Source of the DNA: Bradyrhizobium sp. AZCC 1721
GTDB lineage: Bacteria; Pseudomonadota; Alphaproteobacteria; Rhizobiales; Xanthobacteraceae
Assembly: GCF_036924715.1 (NCBI RefSeq)
Contig: NZ_JAZHSB010000001.1
Location: 3,587,001 to 3,651,000 of the forward strand
Reading direction: 5' to 3'
DNA length: 64,000 bases
The notes under the pieces were generated by a model. The model worked only from the letters and a program-made list of their open reading frames with translations, did no database searches and was not told where the DNA came from. A program made the position numbers and the translations under genes. Positions 18,270 to 26,677 of the stretch are shown here, piece after piece (position 1 is the stretch's first letter; the number at the start of each line of letters is the position of its first letter).

Positions 18270-19174
18270 GCGAAGGCGTTCACATTGTCGAGGTCGGCCC
18301 GCGCGACGGGCTGCAGAACGAGAAGACGCCGATCAGCGTCGCCGACCGGATCGCGTTCATTGAGGCATTGATCGGCGCGGGCCTCCACACCGTCGAGGTC
18401 GGCGCCTTCGTCTCTCCAAAGGCGATCCCGCAGATGGTCGGATCGGCCGAGGTGTTGCGGGGCGTCAACCACCATACGAATTGCGAACTGCCGGTATTGG
18501 TGCCGAACGAGAAGGGCTACGAGGCTTCTCAGGCCGCCGGCGCCAAACTGATCGCGGTATTCGCTGCGGCGTCGGAAAGCTTTTCCCGCGCCAACATCAA
18601 TTGTTCGATCGCGGAATCGATCGAACGCTTCAAGCCGGTGCTCGCCCGCGCGAGGGCCGATGGCGTCCGGGTGCGCGGCTACATCTCCACTGTGCTCGGC
18701 TGTCCCTATGAGGGCGAGATCAAGCCGCAGGCGGTGGTCGATGTCGCAAAGGTGTTGTGGGATCTCGGCTGTTACGAAATCTCGCTCGGCGACACCATCG
18801 GCGTCGGCACGCCCTCGAAGGCGCGGCAGCTATTGCGCGCGGTCGCCGGCCATGTGCCGATGGCCAATCTGGCGATGCATTTCCACGATACCTATGGCCA
18901 GGCACTCGCCAATCTCTACGCCGGGATGGAAGAGGGCTGCCGCGTGATCGACTCCGCCGCCGGCGGTCTTGGCGGATGTCCCTACGCCCCCGGCGCGACG
19001 GGAAATGTCGCAACCGAGGATGTGGTCTACATGCTCGAAGGCATAGGCATTGCGACCGGCGTCGATATGGCAAAGCTGGTCGCTGCAACCAATGTCGTCA
19101 GTGGGCTGATCGGCCGCCCGCCGGTCAGCCGCGTTGCTGCGGCGCTGAACGCGAAGGCGCGGGCCGCCAAGTAG
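18266..19174 (+). CDS. mvaB: Hydroxymethylglutaryl-CoA lyase
   Basis: 302-aa TIM-barrel lyase that cleaves HMG-CoA to acetoacetate and acetyl-CoA, the last step of the leucine pathway. It begins with VEVGPRDGLQNEK; metal ligands fit H205 and H207 in MHFHDTYGQALANL; the catalytic cysteine is C238 in GGLGGCPYAPGATGN. ATG at 18266 overlaps the mccA stop by 4 bases. The longer open frame upstream is out of phase with conserved sequence and is ignored. Confidence 0.92.
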   Translation: MSEGVHIVEVGPRDGLQNEKTPISVADRIAFIEALIGAGLHTVEVGAFVSPKAIPQMVGSAEVLRGVNHHTNCELPVLVPNEKGYEASQAAGAKLIAVFAAASESFSRANINCSIAESIERFKPVLARARADGVRVRGYISTVLGCPYEGEIKPQAVVDVAKVLWDLGCYEISLGDTIGVGTPSKARQLLRAVAGHVPMANLAMHFHDTYGQALANLYAGMEEGCRVIDSAAGGLGGCPYAPGATGNVATEDVVYMLEGIGIATGVDMAKLVAATNVVSGLIGRPPVSRVAAALNAKARAAK

Positions 19175-19193
19175 GCCGCTTACGCGGCCTTTA
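19173..19193 (+). terminator. Likely terminator of the leucine operon
   Basis: Stem AGGCCGC (19173-19179), loop TTAC, GCGGCCT (19184-19190), then TTT. It overlaps the mvaB stop and the 3' end of the convergent lyase gene. The T tract is short, so efficiency is uncertain. Confidence 0.5.
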
Positions 19194-20106
19194 GGCCGAC
19201 GTTCGGCAGCACCGGCCGGTTCTTGAGCGCTTTCGCCATCATCGCTTCGACCTCTGCTTTCTCGTGCGGCAGCAGCGCCAGCCGCGGCGGACGGGTCAGC
19301 GCGGTGCCGCGGCCCATGATGTGCTCGCAAAGCTTGATGCACTGGACGAGGTCCGGACGGGCATCGAGGTGCAATAGCGGCATGAACCATTCGTACAGCG
19401 GCATCGCCTCGGCATAGCGCCCCGCCTTGGCGAGGCGGAACAAGGTCTCGCCCTCGCGCGGGAAAGCGTTCGACATGCCGGAGACCCAGCCGACCGCGCC
19501 CATGGCGACGCTCTCGACGATGACGTCGTCGAGGCCAGCAAACAGGACGAAACGGTCACCAACCATGTTGCGGGTGTCGATGAAGCGCCGTGTGTCGCCG
19601 GAGGAGTCCTTGAAGCAGACGACGGTCTCGACGTCGGCGAGCGAGGCCAGAATGTCCGGCGTGACGTCGTTCTTGTAGATCGGCGGATTGTTGTAGAGCA
19701 TCACCGGCAGGTCGGTCGCCGTGGCGACCGCGCGGAAATGTGCGGCAGTCTCGTGCGGTTTGGACGAATAGACCAGCGCCGGCATCACCATCACGCCGTC
19801 GATGCCGACGCGCGCCGCTTCCTTGGCGGTTTCGACGGCGAAGGCGGTCGTGAACTCGGCGATGCCGCACAGCACGGGCACGCGACCCGCTGCGACGGAT
19901 TTCGCGGCTTCCATGATCGCGACCTTCTCCTTGCGCTCCAGCGAAGTGTTCTCGCCGACGGATCCGCAGACGATCAATCCGGAAACGCCGTCGCGGATCA
20001 GGCCGTCCATGACCTTGGCGGTCGCATCGATATTGAGCGACAGGTCGTCATTGAATTGCGTGGTGACCGCCGGGAAGACGCCTTCCCAGGAAATGCGTGG
20101 GCTCAT
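19180..20106 (-). CDS. Dihydrodipicolinate synthase (DapA/NanA) family aldolase
   Basis: 308-aa class I aldolase-type enzyme. The Schiff-base lysine is K166 (VVCFKDSSGD) and the catalytic tyrosine Y138 (VMLYNNPP); GSVGENTSL binds the pyruvate carboxylate. ATG at 20106 (MSPRISWEGVFPAVTTQF) begins the domain. It is followed on the same strand by TRAP transporter genes under a GntR-type regulator, so it probably degrades the imported sugar acid or hydroxyproline-like acid rather than making lysine. Specific substrate not determined. Confidence 0.82.
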   Translation of the reverse strand: MSPRISWEGVFPAVTTQFNDDLSLNIDATAKVMDGLIRDGVSGLIVCGSVGENTSLERKEKVAIMEAAKSVAAGRVPVLCGIAEFTTAFAVETAKEAARVGIDGVMVMPALVYSSKPHETAAHFRAVATATDLPVMLYNNPPIYKNDVTPDILASLADVETVVCFKDSSGDTRRFIDTRNMVGDRFVLFAGLDDVIVESVAMGAVGWVSGMSNAFPREGETLFRLAKAGRYAEAMPLYEWFMPLLHLDARPDLVQCIKLCEHIMGRGTALTRPPRLALLPHEKAEVEAMMAKALKNRPVLPNVGLKAA

Positions 20107-20182
20107 TTGTTTAGCTCCATTGGAATTGTTGCGGCGGACTGATGAATCCGCCGGGCTTTGGCTTGAAAACGATGGGATGGGA

Positions 20183-21166
20183 TCAGAGCGTCGCGCCGAC
20201 TTTGCGCAACTCGGCAAGGACCGGGGCCTTGGGCAGCCAGACCTTGTCGAATTCGGCAATGACCGCTTCGGTATCCCCGGCCGGGACCTGACGGATCGGG
20301 ATCGGCGCGTTCTTAAAGTTCTCGATCAGCTTGGGCTCATTGCCGGCCAATTCATCGATCTGCGCATCGAGCGTCGATTTGACGGTCTTGGTGATCAGCT
20401 CGCGGTCGGCCGCCGGCAGCGATTGCCAGACGCGGCCGGAGACGATCGCTGCCATCGGCATGAAGACGGCATTCATCTGCAGGATGACTTTCGACACCTT
20501 GTCGAAGCGCTGGTTCCAGGAGAACTCCAAGTCCGCCTCGAGGCCGTCGACCTGGCCGTTCGCCATGGCGTCAAACACCTGCGGCGTCGGGATCGGCGTC
20601 GGCGCCGCGCCCAGAGACGAATAGAAATCGCGATAGACCGGCGTCGGGTTGATGCGCAGCTTCATGCCCTTGATATCGGCCAAGGTCGTCAGGTCCTTCG
20701 ACGAGAAGATGGCGCGCATGCCGGTGATGCCCCAGCCGAGGCCAATCGTGCCGGTTTCCTGCGGCAGCACCTCGAACAGCTTGATCGCGGCCGGATGGCG
20801 AACGAATTTGGCGACCGACGGCGTCGAGCGCACGATGTAGGGCGCGTTGATCGCAGCGATATGCGGCACGCGCGAGCCGAGCTCGGCGGCCTGGATGAAG
20901 CCCATATCGAGCGCGCCGGACTGCAATTGCTGCATCATCGCCGGTTCATTGCCGAGTTGGCCGGAGTGAAACACCGTCATGGTCAGGCGGCCGTTGGTAG
21001 CAGCCTTGAGGTCGTCGCCGAGTTTCAGCGCCGCCTTGTTCCAGGAATGACCATTGGGCGTGATCAGGCCGAGGCGGAATTCCTTGGCTTGCGCTAGCGC
21101 CAACGACGGCGCGAACAGTGGCACGGCCGCGCTGGCGGCAAGGAAGCGGCGACGTGAAAGCGACAT
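20183..21166 (-). CDS. TRAP transporter substrate-binding protein, DctP family
   Basis: Periplasmic binding protein of 327 aa. The signal peptide is RRRFLAASAAVPLFAPSLAL, which also resembles a Tat signal; GGAG lies 5-8 bases before the ATG. The DctP core includes the conserved ligand-contact region KGMKLRINPTPVYRDFYSSLGA, whose arginine normally salt-bridges the ligand carboxylate. It is downstream of dctQ and dctM in the same operon. The ligand is likely a carboxylic acid. Confidence 0.87.
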   Translation of the reverse strand: MSLSRRRFLAASAAVPLFAPSLALAQAKEFRLGLITPNGHSWNKAALKLGDDLKAATNGRLTMTVFHSGQLGNEPAMMQQLQSGALDMGFIQAAELGSRVPHIAAINAPYIVRSTPSVAKFVRHPAAIKLFEVLPQETGTIGLGWGITGMRAIFSSKDLTTLADIKGMKLRINPTPVYRDFYSSLGAAPTPIPTPQVFDAMANGQVDGLEADLEFSWNQRFDKVSKVILQMNAVFMPMAAIVSGRVWQSLPAADRELITKTVKSTLDAQIDELAGNEPKLIENFKNAPIPIRQVPAGDTEAVIAEFDKVWLPKAPVLAELRKVGATL

Positions 21167-21192
21167 GACAATGCTCCTTGAGGGGTTTGGAC

Positions 21193-22458
21193 CTACTTGA
21201 TGAGGACGAGGGAGAGGGAGGGATAGAGCGAGAGCAGCACCAGCAGGATGCAGGAGATGCCGAACAGCGGCAGCGTCACCATGAACATCTTGCCGGGCTT
21301 GGCGCCGGTTACGGCTGCCGCCACGAAGAAGCAAAGACCGACCGGGGGCGACAGCAATCCAAGCACCAGGTTGATCACCACGACGACGCCGAACTGGCGT
21401 GGGTCGATGTGATAGATCTCGGTCGCGACCGGCAGCAGAATCGGCACCGTCATGATCAGGCCGGGAATGCCGTCGATCACCGTTCCGATCACCAGCAGGA
21501 TCACGTTGCAAAGCAGCATGAAGCTGACGGGATCCTTGGCGACCGACTGGATCCATGCGGCGGTCTCCTGCGGCACCTTGCCGAACACCAGCACCCAGGA
21601 GAACACGGCGGCCGCCGCGACCAGGAACAGTACGATGGCCGAGTAGACGCCTGCGCGCAGCATCATCTGTGGGAGCTGCGAAAACCTGAACTCCTTGGTC
21701 CAGAATTTTCCGACGAGAGCGGCGGCTACCGCGCCGACGGCCGCGGACTCCGTCGCGTTGGCGAGCCCGCCGAGAATGCTGCCGACGATCACGATCGGAA
21801 TCAGCAGCGTCGGCGATGTCCGCAGGATCGTCGCCAGCCGCTGCCGCGGTGTCTGATAATCGGCCTTGGGATAGTTGTAGACGTATCCCATCAGTGCGAT
21901 GGCGATGCAGAACATCGCGGTCAGGATCACGCCGGGCACGATGCCGGCAATCAGCATGTCGCTGACCGATACCTGCGCCAGCACGCTGTAGACGACGAAC
22001 ATCACCGAGGGTGGAATGATCGGCCCGAGCATGCCGCCATAGGCGGTCAAGCCGGCCGCGAAGGTCTTGTCGTAGCCCTTCTTTTCCATCTCCGGCACCA
22101 TGATCTGCGCCATGATCGCGACCTGTGCGGTCGCAGATCCCAGGATGGAGGAGATGAACATGTTGGCGAGAATGTTGACGTAGGCGAGCCCGCCCTTCAG
22201 CGAGCCGACAAAGGCCATCGCCATGTCGACGATGCGCCGGGTAATGCCGCCGCCGTTCATGATTTCGCCGATCAGGATGAACAGCGGGATGGCGATCAGG
22301 CCGTAGCTGTCGACCCCGCCGAAGAGCTGCAGCGGGTAGGATTGAAACAGCACCGGATTGCCTGACGCGATGATGAAGACGAGCCCGGCCAGGCAGAGGC
22401 AAAGGCCGATCGGTACCCCGACCAACATGATCGCGATGAAGGCGGCTGACGTGATCAC
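21193..22458 (-). CDS. TRAP transporter large permease, DctM family
   Basis: 421-aa inner-membrane subunit with about twelve hydrophobic segments, forming the Na+-coupled channel. Typical DctM stretches are GSATAQVAIMAQIMVPEM and YGGMLGPIIPPSVMFVVY. A GTG at 22458 is chosen: it overlaps the dctQ stop by one base (TAGTG), showing coupling. The open frame extends upstream through the dctQ region in another phase and is not coding there. Confidence 0.88.
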   Translation of the reverse strand: MITSAAFIAIMLVGVPIGLCLCLAGLVFIIASGNPVLFQSYPLQLFGGVDSYGLIAIPLFILIGEIMNGGGITRRIVDMAMAFVGSLKGGLAYVNILANMFISSILGSATAQVAIMAQIMVPEMEKKGYDKTFAAGLTAYGGMLGPIIPPSVMFVVYSVLAQVSVSDMLIAGIVPGVILTAMFCIAIALMGYVYNYPKADYQTPRQRLATILRTSPTLLIPIVIVGSILGGLANATESAAVGAVAAALVGKFWTKEFRFSQLPQMMLRAGVYSAIVLFLVAAAAVFSWVLVFGKVPQETAAWIQSVAKDPVSFMLLCNVILLVIGTVIDGIPGLIMTVPILLPVATEIYHIDPRQFGVVVVINLVLGLLSPPVGLCFFVAAAVTGAKPGKMFMVTLPLFGISCILLVLLSLYPSLSLVLIK

Positions 22459-23081
22459 TAGTTGACCCCGTCGAGTTCTGAGAGTTGAAAACCCTTCGGC
22501 GGCGTCCGTGGCACCAGTTCGAGATCTTCGAGCAGGTTTGCCACGCCGTGAATGGTCATGGAGACTGCGAAGATCGGCAGCGTCAAATAGAGCACCCAGG
22601 TCGGCCAGTTCAGCGTTTGGGTGCGCTCGGTGTAGAGGAAGTTGAATGTCTCGGCGGCGAGCTTGCGCGCGTCGAAGCCGGCGCGGGCAAGCCCGATCGG
22701 ATCCATCCAGAGGAAGCAGGTGATGATCAGCGCCACGCCGAACACGACGACCATGCCGGTCGCGATGACCTTCGCGAACTTCTGATGCCGCGCCGAGAGG
22801 CGCTCGGTCATCATGGTGACGGCGAAGTCGAGCCTGAGCCGCGTCATCGCGGAGGCGCCGATGAAGGTCAGCCAGACCACGCAATAGACCGCGGATTCAT
22901 CGATCCAGTAGATCGGGAAGTGCGAATAGCGGGTGACGACATTCACCAGGATCAGCGCCGTCAGCAGATACATCAGCCCCATCAGGGCGATGCGCTCGAA
23001 AGCGAGCAGCAGACTCGAAGCCCTGACGACGATTCCCCGGGTGCTGAACGCTGGCATGTCCGCAATTGCCTGCTCGATCAT
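22458..23081 (-). CDS. TRAP transporter small permease, DctQ family
   Basis: 207-aa small membrane subunit with four predicted helices (for example LMGLMYLLTALILVNVVTRY and VIATGMVVVFGVALIITCFL). The conserved YWIDESAVYCVVWLTFIGAS segment is diagnostic for DctQ. First gene of the TRAP operon, divergent from the GntR regulator and reading away from the palindromic operator. Confidence 0.88.
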   Translation of the reverse strand: MIEQAIADMPAFSTRGIVVRASSLLLAFERIALMGLMYLLTALILVNVVTRYSHFPIYWIDESAVYCVVWLTFIGASAMTRLRLDFAVTMMTERLSARHQKFAKVIATGMVVVFGVALIITCFLWMDPIGLARAGFDARKLAAETFNFLYTERTQTLNWPTWVLYLTLPIFAVSMTIHGVANLLEDLELVPRTPPKGFQLSELDGVN

Positions 23082-23123
23082 AAAGAGCCCCGCTGCCCGT
23101 CAAGATTTCTCGTGCCATCCGAA

Positions 23124-23142
23124 ATTGTATAATTTATACAAT
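23124..23142. promoter_or_regulatory. Palindromic operator for the GntR-type regulator
   Basis: Perfect inverted repeat ATTGTATA-ATT-TATACAAT in the 152-bp space between divergent dctQ and the GntR gene, 42 bases upstream of the dctQ start and 92 upstream of the gntR start. Its form (ATTGTATAC-like half sites) matches known operators of FCD-type GntR proteins. The AT-rich palindrome stands out in high-GC DNA and probably overlaps the dctQ promoter. Confidence 0.75.
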
Positions 23143-23233
23143 GTTGTCAAATGGAGATTATGGACGCCTCGGCTTTCGCTGCGGCGGACCAATTCAATGC
23201 GAAATGGGGCCGCCTCGATCGGAAAGGCCGGCG

Positions 23234-23932
23234 ATGACGACGGAAGATCAAATGAAAGTCCCTCTGAAGCACCGGACGCTGTCGGCTGCGATCGTCGATC
23301 AGCTCAGGCAGTCCATTCTCGACGGGACTTATCCAGCCGGCTCACAACTTCGGCAGGATGCGTTGGGCGAGGCATACGGCGTCAGCCGCATTCCAGTGCG
23401 CGAAGCGCTGTTTCAGCTCGAGGCGGAGGGGCTGGTGCGCATCGTCCCGCAAAAAGGCGCGATCGTATCGGAACTGTCGCTGGACGAAATCAACGACGTG
23501 TTCGATCTTCGCGGAATCATGGAGCCGCGGCTCTTGGCGCAGTCGGCGCCGCACTTTGCGGAACAAGACTTTGCCGCGCTGGACGACATCCAGAAGCGCT
23601 TCGAGAAAGCGATCAAGGCGCGCAACGTCAGCGAATGGGGGCAGCTCAACGCTGACTTCCACATGGCACTATATGTTCACGCCCGGCAGCCGCGTACCAA
23701 GGCGATCGTCGTGGCGCTCTTGCAGACCAGCGACCGCTACACGCGTCTGCAACTCTCCAATACCAAGGCGATGGGCACGGCCGAAAAGGAGCACGCTCAC
23801 CTGATCGAGCTGTGCCGGGCGAAAGAGATCGACCAGGCCTGCCGGTTTCTGCAGCAGCATATCGAGGCTGTCAGAACCGACCTGTTGCAGGTGGTGGGCG
23901 GCGGCTCAATCGTGGCGCGCGCGGGGCGTTGA
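23234..23932 (+). CDS. GntR family transcriptional regulator (FCD subfamily)
   Basis: 232-aa regulator with an N-terminal winged helix (LGEAYGVSRIPVREALFQLEAEGLV) and a C-terminal FCD effector domain with metal-binding type residues in LNADFHMALYVHA. ATG at 23234 (MTTEDQMKVPLKH) follows GGAAAGG; an earlier in-frame ATG at 23141 lies inside the operator palindrome and is unlikely. It is divergent from the TRAP operon, which it probably represses. Confidence 0.88.
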   Translation: MTTEDQMKVPLKHRTLSAAIVDQLRQSILDGTYPAGSQLRQDALGEAYGVSRIPVREALFQLEAEGLVRIVPQKGAIVSELSLDEINDVFDLRGIMEPRLLAQSAPHFAEQDFAALDDIQKRFEKAIKARNVSEWGQLNADFHMALYVHARQPRTKAIVVALLQTSDRYTRLQLSNTKAMGTAEKEHAHLIELCRAKEIDQACRFLQQHIEAVRTDLLQVVGGGSIVARAGR

Positions 23933-23951
23933 TCCGGAAGCGGACCATGCA

Positions 23952-24974
23952 TCATGCGGGGACGTCGCTGGCGAGCTTCAGCAGATTGGCCGACATCGCC
24001 GACTTGGCGCTGTAGTCCTTCCACGCGGTGTCGCGCGCGATGTCGCGCCACTTGCTGACGGTCGCGACATCGAGCGTGCTGACCTTGGCGCCGGACTTCT
24101 CATAAACCTTGGCGACCTCGATATCGTCGTCCTGCGCGCCCTTGCGGCCGAACGCTTCCAGTTCGCTGCCGACCGTCAGGATGATGTCCTGTTGCTTCTT
24201 GGGTAGCTTGTCGAAGATTGCCTTCGACATCATCAATGGCTCCAGCATGAACCAATAGGAGGCGCCGGCGCCCGAGGTCAGCGATTTGGCGACCTCCGCG
24301 AGGCGGAACGAGATCAGGCTGGTGGAGGAGGTGATTCCGGCATCGCAGGCGCCGCTCTGCATTGCGGCGTAGATTTCGTTCGATGGCATCGACAGGACCG
24401 AGGCACCCGCGGTCTTCAGCACCACATCCATTTCACGCGAGCCGCCGCGCACTTTCAGCCCCTTGGCGTCGTCAGGTGCGACGATCGGTCGAGAGCGGCT
24501 GGCGACGCCGCCGGCCTGCCAGACCCATGTGAGAAGGATAATGCCCTTGTCGGCGAGGAAGTCGGTCAGCGCCTTGCCGACCGGCGCGTTCTTCCAGCGC
24601 AGACCCTGGTCGTAGGTTGCGACCAGGCCCGGCATCAGGCCGATATTGGTTTCCGGCAGCTCGCCTCCGGCATACGGCATCGGGTAGAGGCTGATATCGA
24701 GAGCGCCCTTGCGCATTGCCGAGAACTGCGCGTTGGTCTTGACCAGCGAGGAGTTCGGATAGACATCGGCTGCGATCTCGCCGCCGCTGCGCTTGGCGAC
24801 TTCGGCGGCGAAGGTGCGGCACAGCCGGTCGCGGAAGTCGCCCTTGTCGATGGTGCCGCCCGGAAACTGATGCGAGATCTTCAGCGTGGTGGCCGCACGG
24901 GCCGTGCCGGTGCCGAAACGAAGCACGGCGGGCGCGGCGAGTGCAGATGCCATGACATGGCGGCGCGTGAGCAT
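23952..24974 (-). CDS. TRAP transporter substrate-binding protein, DctP family (orphan)
   Basis: 340 aa with a twin-arginine-like signal (LTRRHVMASALAAPAVLRFG) and a DctP core (KISHQFPGGTIDKGDF, KGLKVRGGSREMDVVLKTAGA). It is convergent with the GntR gene and lies about 1.9 kb from dctQM, without permease genes of its own. It differs clearly in sequence from the DctP at 20183-21166. It may deliver another ligand to the same permease or to one elsewhere. Confidence 0.85.
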   Translation of the reverse strand: MLTRRHVMASALAAPAVLRFGTGTARAATTLKISHQFPGGTIDKGDFRDRLCRTFAAEVAKRSGGEIAADVYPNSSLVKTNAQFSAMRKGALDISLYPMPYAGGELPETNIGLMPGLVATYDQGLRWKNAPVGKALTDFLADKGIILLTWVWQAGGVASRSRPIVAPDDAKGLKVRGGSREMDVVLKTAGASVLSMPSNEIYAAMQSGACDAGITSSTSLISFRLAEVAKSLTSGAGASYWFMLEPLMMSKAIFDKLPKKQQDIILTVGSELEAFGRKGAQDDDIEVAKVYEKSGAKVSTLDVATVSKWRDIARDTAWKDYSAKSAMSANLLKLASDVPA

Positions 24975-25178
24975 GGTTTGTTTCCTGCAAACGGTTCTTG
25001 GATCGGCAATCCGGACCGGCTTCAGCCCCATATTAACTGAATGTGTTCGCTTCAACTAACCGTGAGAATTGCGGAACTTTGGGACGTGGCCGGTAACAAA
25101 ACCGGTCGCGCCATCGTCGTTGGAGAAGCGGCAGACGTCGCTTTCGAGAAGCCAACCCAAACCAAGGACCACCATCCC

Positions 25179-25406
25179 ATGACTACCACCACGACCCGTA
25201 TCGGCCTCGGCCTTTCTGCCGCGCTTGTTTCGCTCGGCCTCGCGTTCGCGCCAGCCGCCTTCGCTCAGGACAAGATGGGCAAGGGCGACGGCATGAAGAA
25301 GGAGTCCATGTCCAAGGACGGCATGAAGAAAGAGGACGGTATGATGAAGAAGGAAGGCATGAAGCACGACGGCATGAAAAAAGAAGACGGCATGAAGAAG
25401 AACTGA
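25179..25406 (+). CDS. Pentapeptide MXKDX repeat protein
   Basis: 75-aa exported protein. A signal peptide (TRIGLGLSAALVSLGLAFAP to AFAQ, cut near residue 28) is followed by repeats of MKKEDG, MSKDGM and MKHDGM, that is, the MXKDX pattern of family TIGR02953. The mature part is almost only Met, Lys, Asp, Glu and Gly. Function of the family is unknown; the Met-rich charged repeats suggest metal or oxidant binding, which is speculation. ATG at 25179 is chosen for the signal peptide. Confidence 0.85.
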   Translation: MTTTTTRIGLGLSAALVSLGLAFAPAAFAQDKMGKGDGMKKESMSKDGMKKEDGMMKKEGMKHDGMKKEDGMKKN

Positions 25407-25415
25407 GCCGCACTA

Positions 25416-25537
25416 TCATTCCGGGGCGATGCGCGGCATCGAACTATGATGCGCGATTGCGCATCTGAGAATCTCGAGATGCCCAGGTGCGCAATTCCGC
25501 ACCTGGGATCTGGTGCTTGCGCACGATCCCGGAATGA
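25416..25537. repeat. Palindromic intergenic repeat element, about 122 bp
   Basis: Bounded by a perfect 10-bp inverted repeat, TCATTCCGGG (25416-25425) and CCCGGAATGA (25528-25537). Inside are further palindromic pieces (CCCAGGTGCG..CGCACCTGGG and TCTGAGAATCTCGAGAT). This is the style of dispersed REP-like elements common in Bradyrhizobium. Copy number cannot be judged from one window; it may also act as a terminator between the convergent flanking genes. Confidence 0.6.
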
Positions 25538-25583
25538 CGGGGCTGCATCTGTCGCCGGCAAGAAACGGCGATCAGCATCGTGC

Positions 25584-25937
25584 CTATTTCTTCTTGCCCT
25601 TGGTCTTGCGCGCGGCGTAACGCGCGTCGCGCTTGGCCTTTTGCTCAGCCTCCAGCGCCGCCAGCCTGGCGGCCTCTTCTTCCTTCTCGCGGGCTAATCT
25701 GGCGGCCTCCGCCGCGGCGGCCTCGGCCTCGCGACGTTTCTGTTCGGCCTTTTCGGCTTCCTTGGCCTCTCTCGCCTTGGCGCGGGCGGCGGCGACGGCC
25801 TCGCGCTCGGCCTGGCGGCGCTTCACCTCGGGATCGTCGGGTCCCGGCTGGGTGCGAAACTTGTTCAGGATGTTCTGCCGCGCCTGCTGGGCGGCCTTCT
25901 GGCGGTCCGCGAAGCTCGGTTCCTTGAATCCACTCAT
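25584..25937 (-). CDS. DUF6481 family protein, 117 aa
   Basis: Highly charged, helical protein starting MSGFKEPSFADRQKAAQQAR and continuing as a long coiled coil rich in Ala, Glu, Lys and Arg, ending RKTKGKKK. The N-terminal KEPSFADRQKAA motif is typical of DUF6481. No signal peptide; probably cytoplasmic, and the basic tail could bind nucleic acid. Function unknown. Confidence 0.75.
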   Translation of the reverse strand: MSGFKEPSFADRQKAAQQARQNILNKFRTQPGPDDPEVKRRQAEREAVAAARAKAREAKEAEKAEQKRREAEAAAAEAARLAREKEEEAARLAALEAEQKAKRDARYAARKTKGKKK

Positions 25938-26075
25938 AAAAGAGGCCTTGTCGCTTTCACTCTTGGGGTTGGACGCGCCACGCGCGCGGAATGGGGACTA
26001 GGTAAGTGAACCCGAGGCAAAATACCAGCGTCGAAAAGGGTCGGGTAAAGCAGGGGAGGCTTGCGTGAGCAGCAA

Positions 26076-26246
26076 ATGGTCCAAACTGATCCTGATAAGC
26101 GGGATTACGTCAGCTTGGCTCTCTACGAGATGGCAACGGCGACCGAAGCCCCAAGGCAGGCGCTGGCGATCCTTCAATATGGCCTTCTCGCCTGTGCGCT
26201 GATCGGGGTGGTCGGCTCGCTGGTGATGCTCGCTTCGGAGAAGTGA
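26076..26246 (+). CDS. Small membrane protein, 56 aa
   Basis: Short protein with one clear membrane helix near the C-terminus (ALAILQYGLLACALIGVVGS) and a charged N-terminus (MVQTDPDKRDYVSLALYEMA). ATG at 26076 is used; an in-frame TTG at 26061 is close to a strong AGGGGAGG (26052-26059), too close for ideal spacing. Not recognised; coding is supported by the coherent helix and G/C-ending codons. Confidence 0.5.
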   Translation: MVQTDPDKRDYVSLALYEMATATEAPRQALAILQYGLLACALIGVVGSLVMLASEK

Positions 26247-26254
26247 TCGCTCTT

Positions 26255-26470
26255 CTAGATATTATCGCGACGACCCCCAGGTCCAAGGACGCGCGCAACC
26301 GTCATAGCGGTCATCGCTACGCGGTCCGCGATCCGCTGCGCCTCGAGCCTGTCGCGGGCCTTTTCCCTGATCATGATTTCGATCAGCTCGAGCCGTTTGG
26401 TCTCGTCGACCGCTTCCGCCAGCAATTGCTTGTAGCGATGGTAGTCGTAGCTCGCTTCCTGCTCGTCCAT
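26255..26470 (-). CDS. Hypothetical protein, 71 aa
   Basis: Short helical, charged protein (MDEQEASYDYHRYKQLLAEA, then KRLELIEIMIREKARDRLE). ATG at 26470 begins the charged helical part; the frame is open to 26596 but that stretch has poor composition. Similar short proteins with a YxxYKxLL start occur in Bradyrhizobium-like genomes, as far as I recall. No signal or membrane segment. Function unknown. Confidence 0.55.
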   Translation of the reverse strand: MDEQEASYDYHRYKQLLAEAVDETKRLELIEIMIREKARDRLEAQRIADRVAMTAMTVARVLGPGGRRDNI

Positions 26471-26677
26471 CGCACGCCCCGCACACGCGCTCGCCCCGAG
26501 GGCAATGTCGATCAAGCGTTGTGCGCGCGCAACGGATTTGCGCCAGTTATACCCATTTCTATACCCGTTTCCGCGTCCATCGGGGCTCGCGCACAAATCC
26601 GTGTAGTGTGAAGCCGTTCACAGGCACCGCGGTGGAGCGATCTTATGCTCCGCGCTTTCGAAACAGGAGCGACCGCC

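Noticed and set aside
19180..20106. dapA (lysine biosynthesis)
   Set aside because: Schiff-base residues fit the whole family; location in a regulated TRAP uptake operon points to catabolism.
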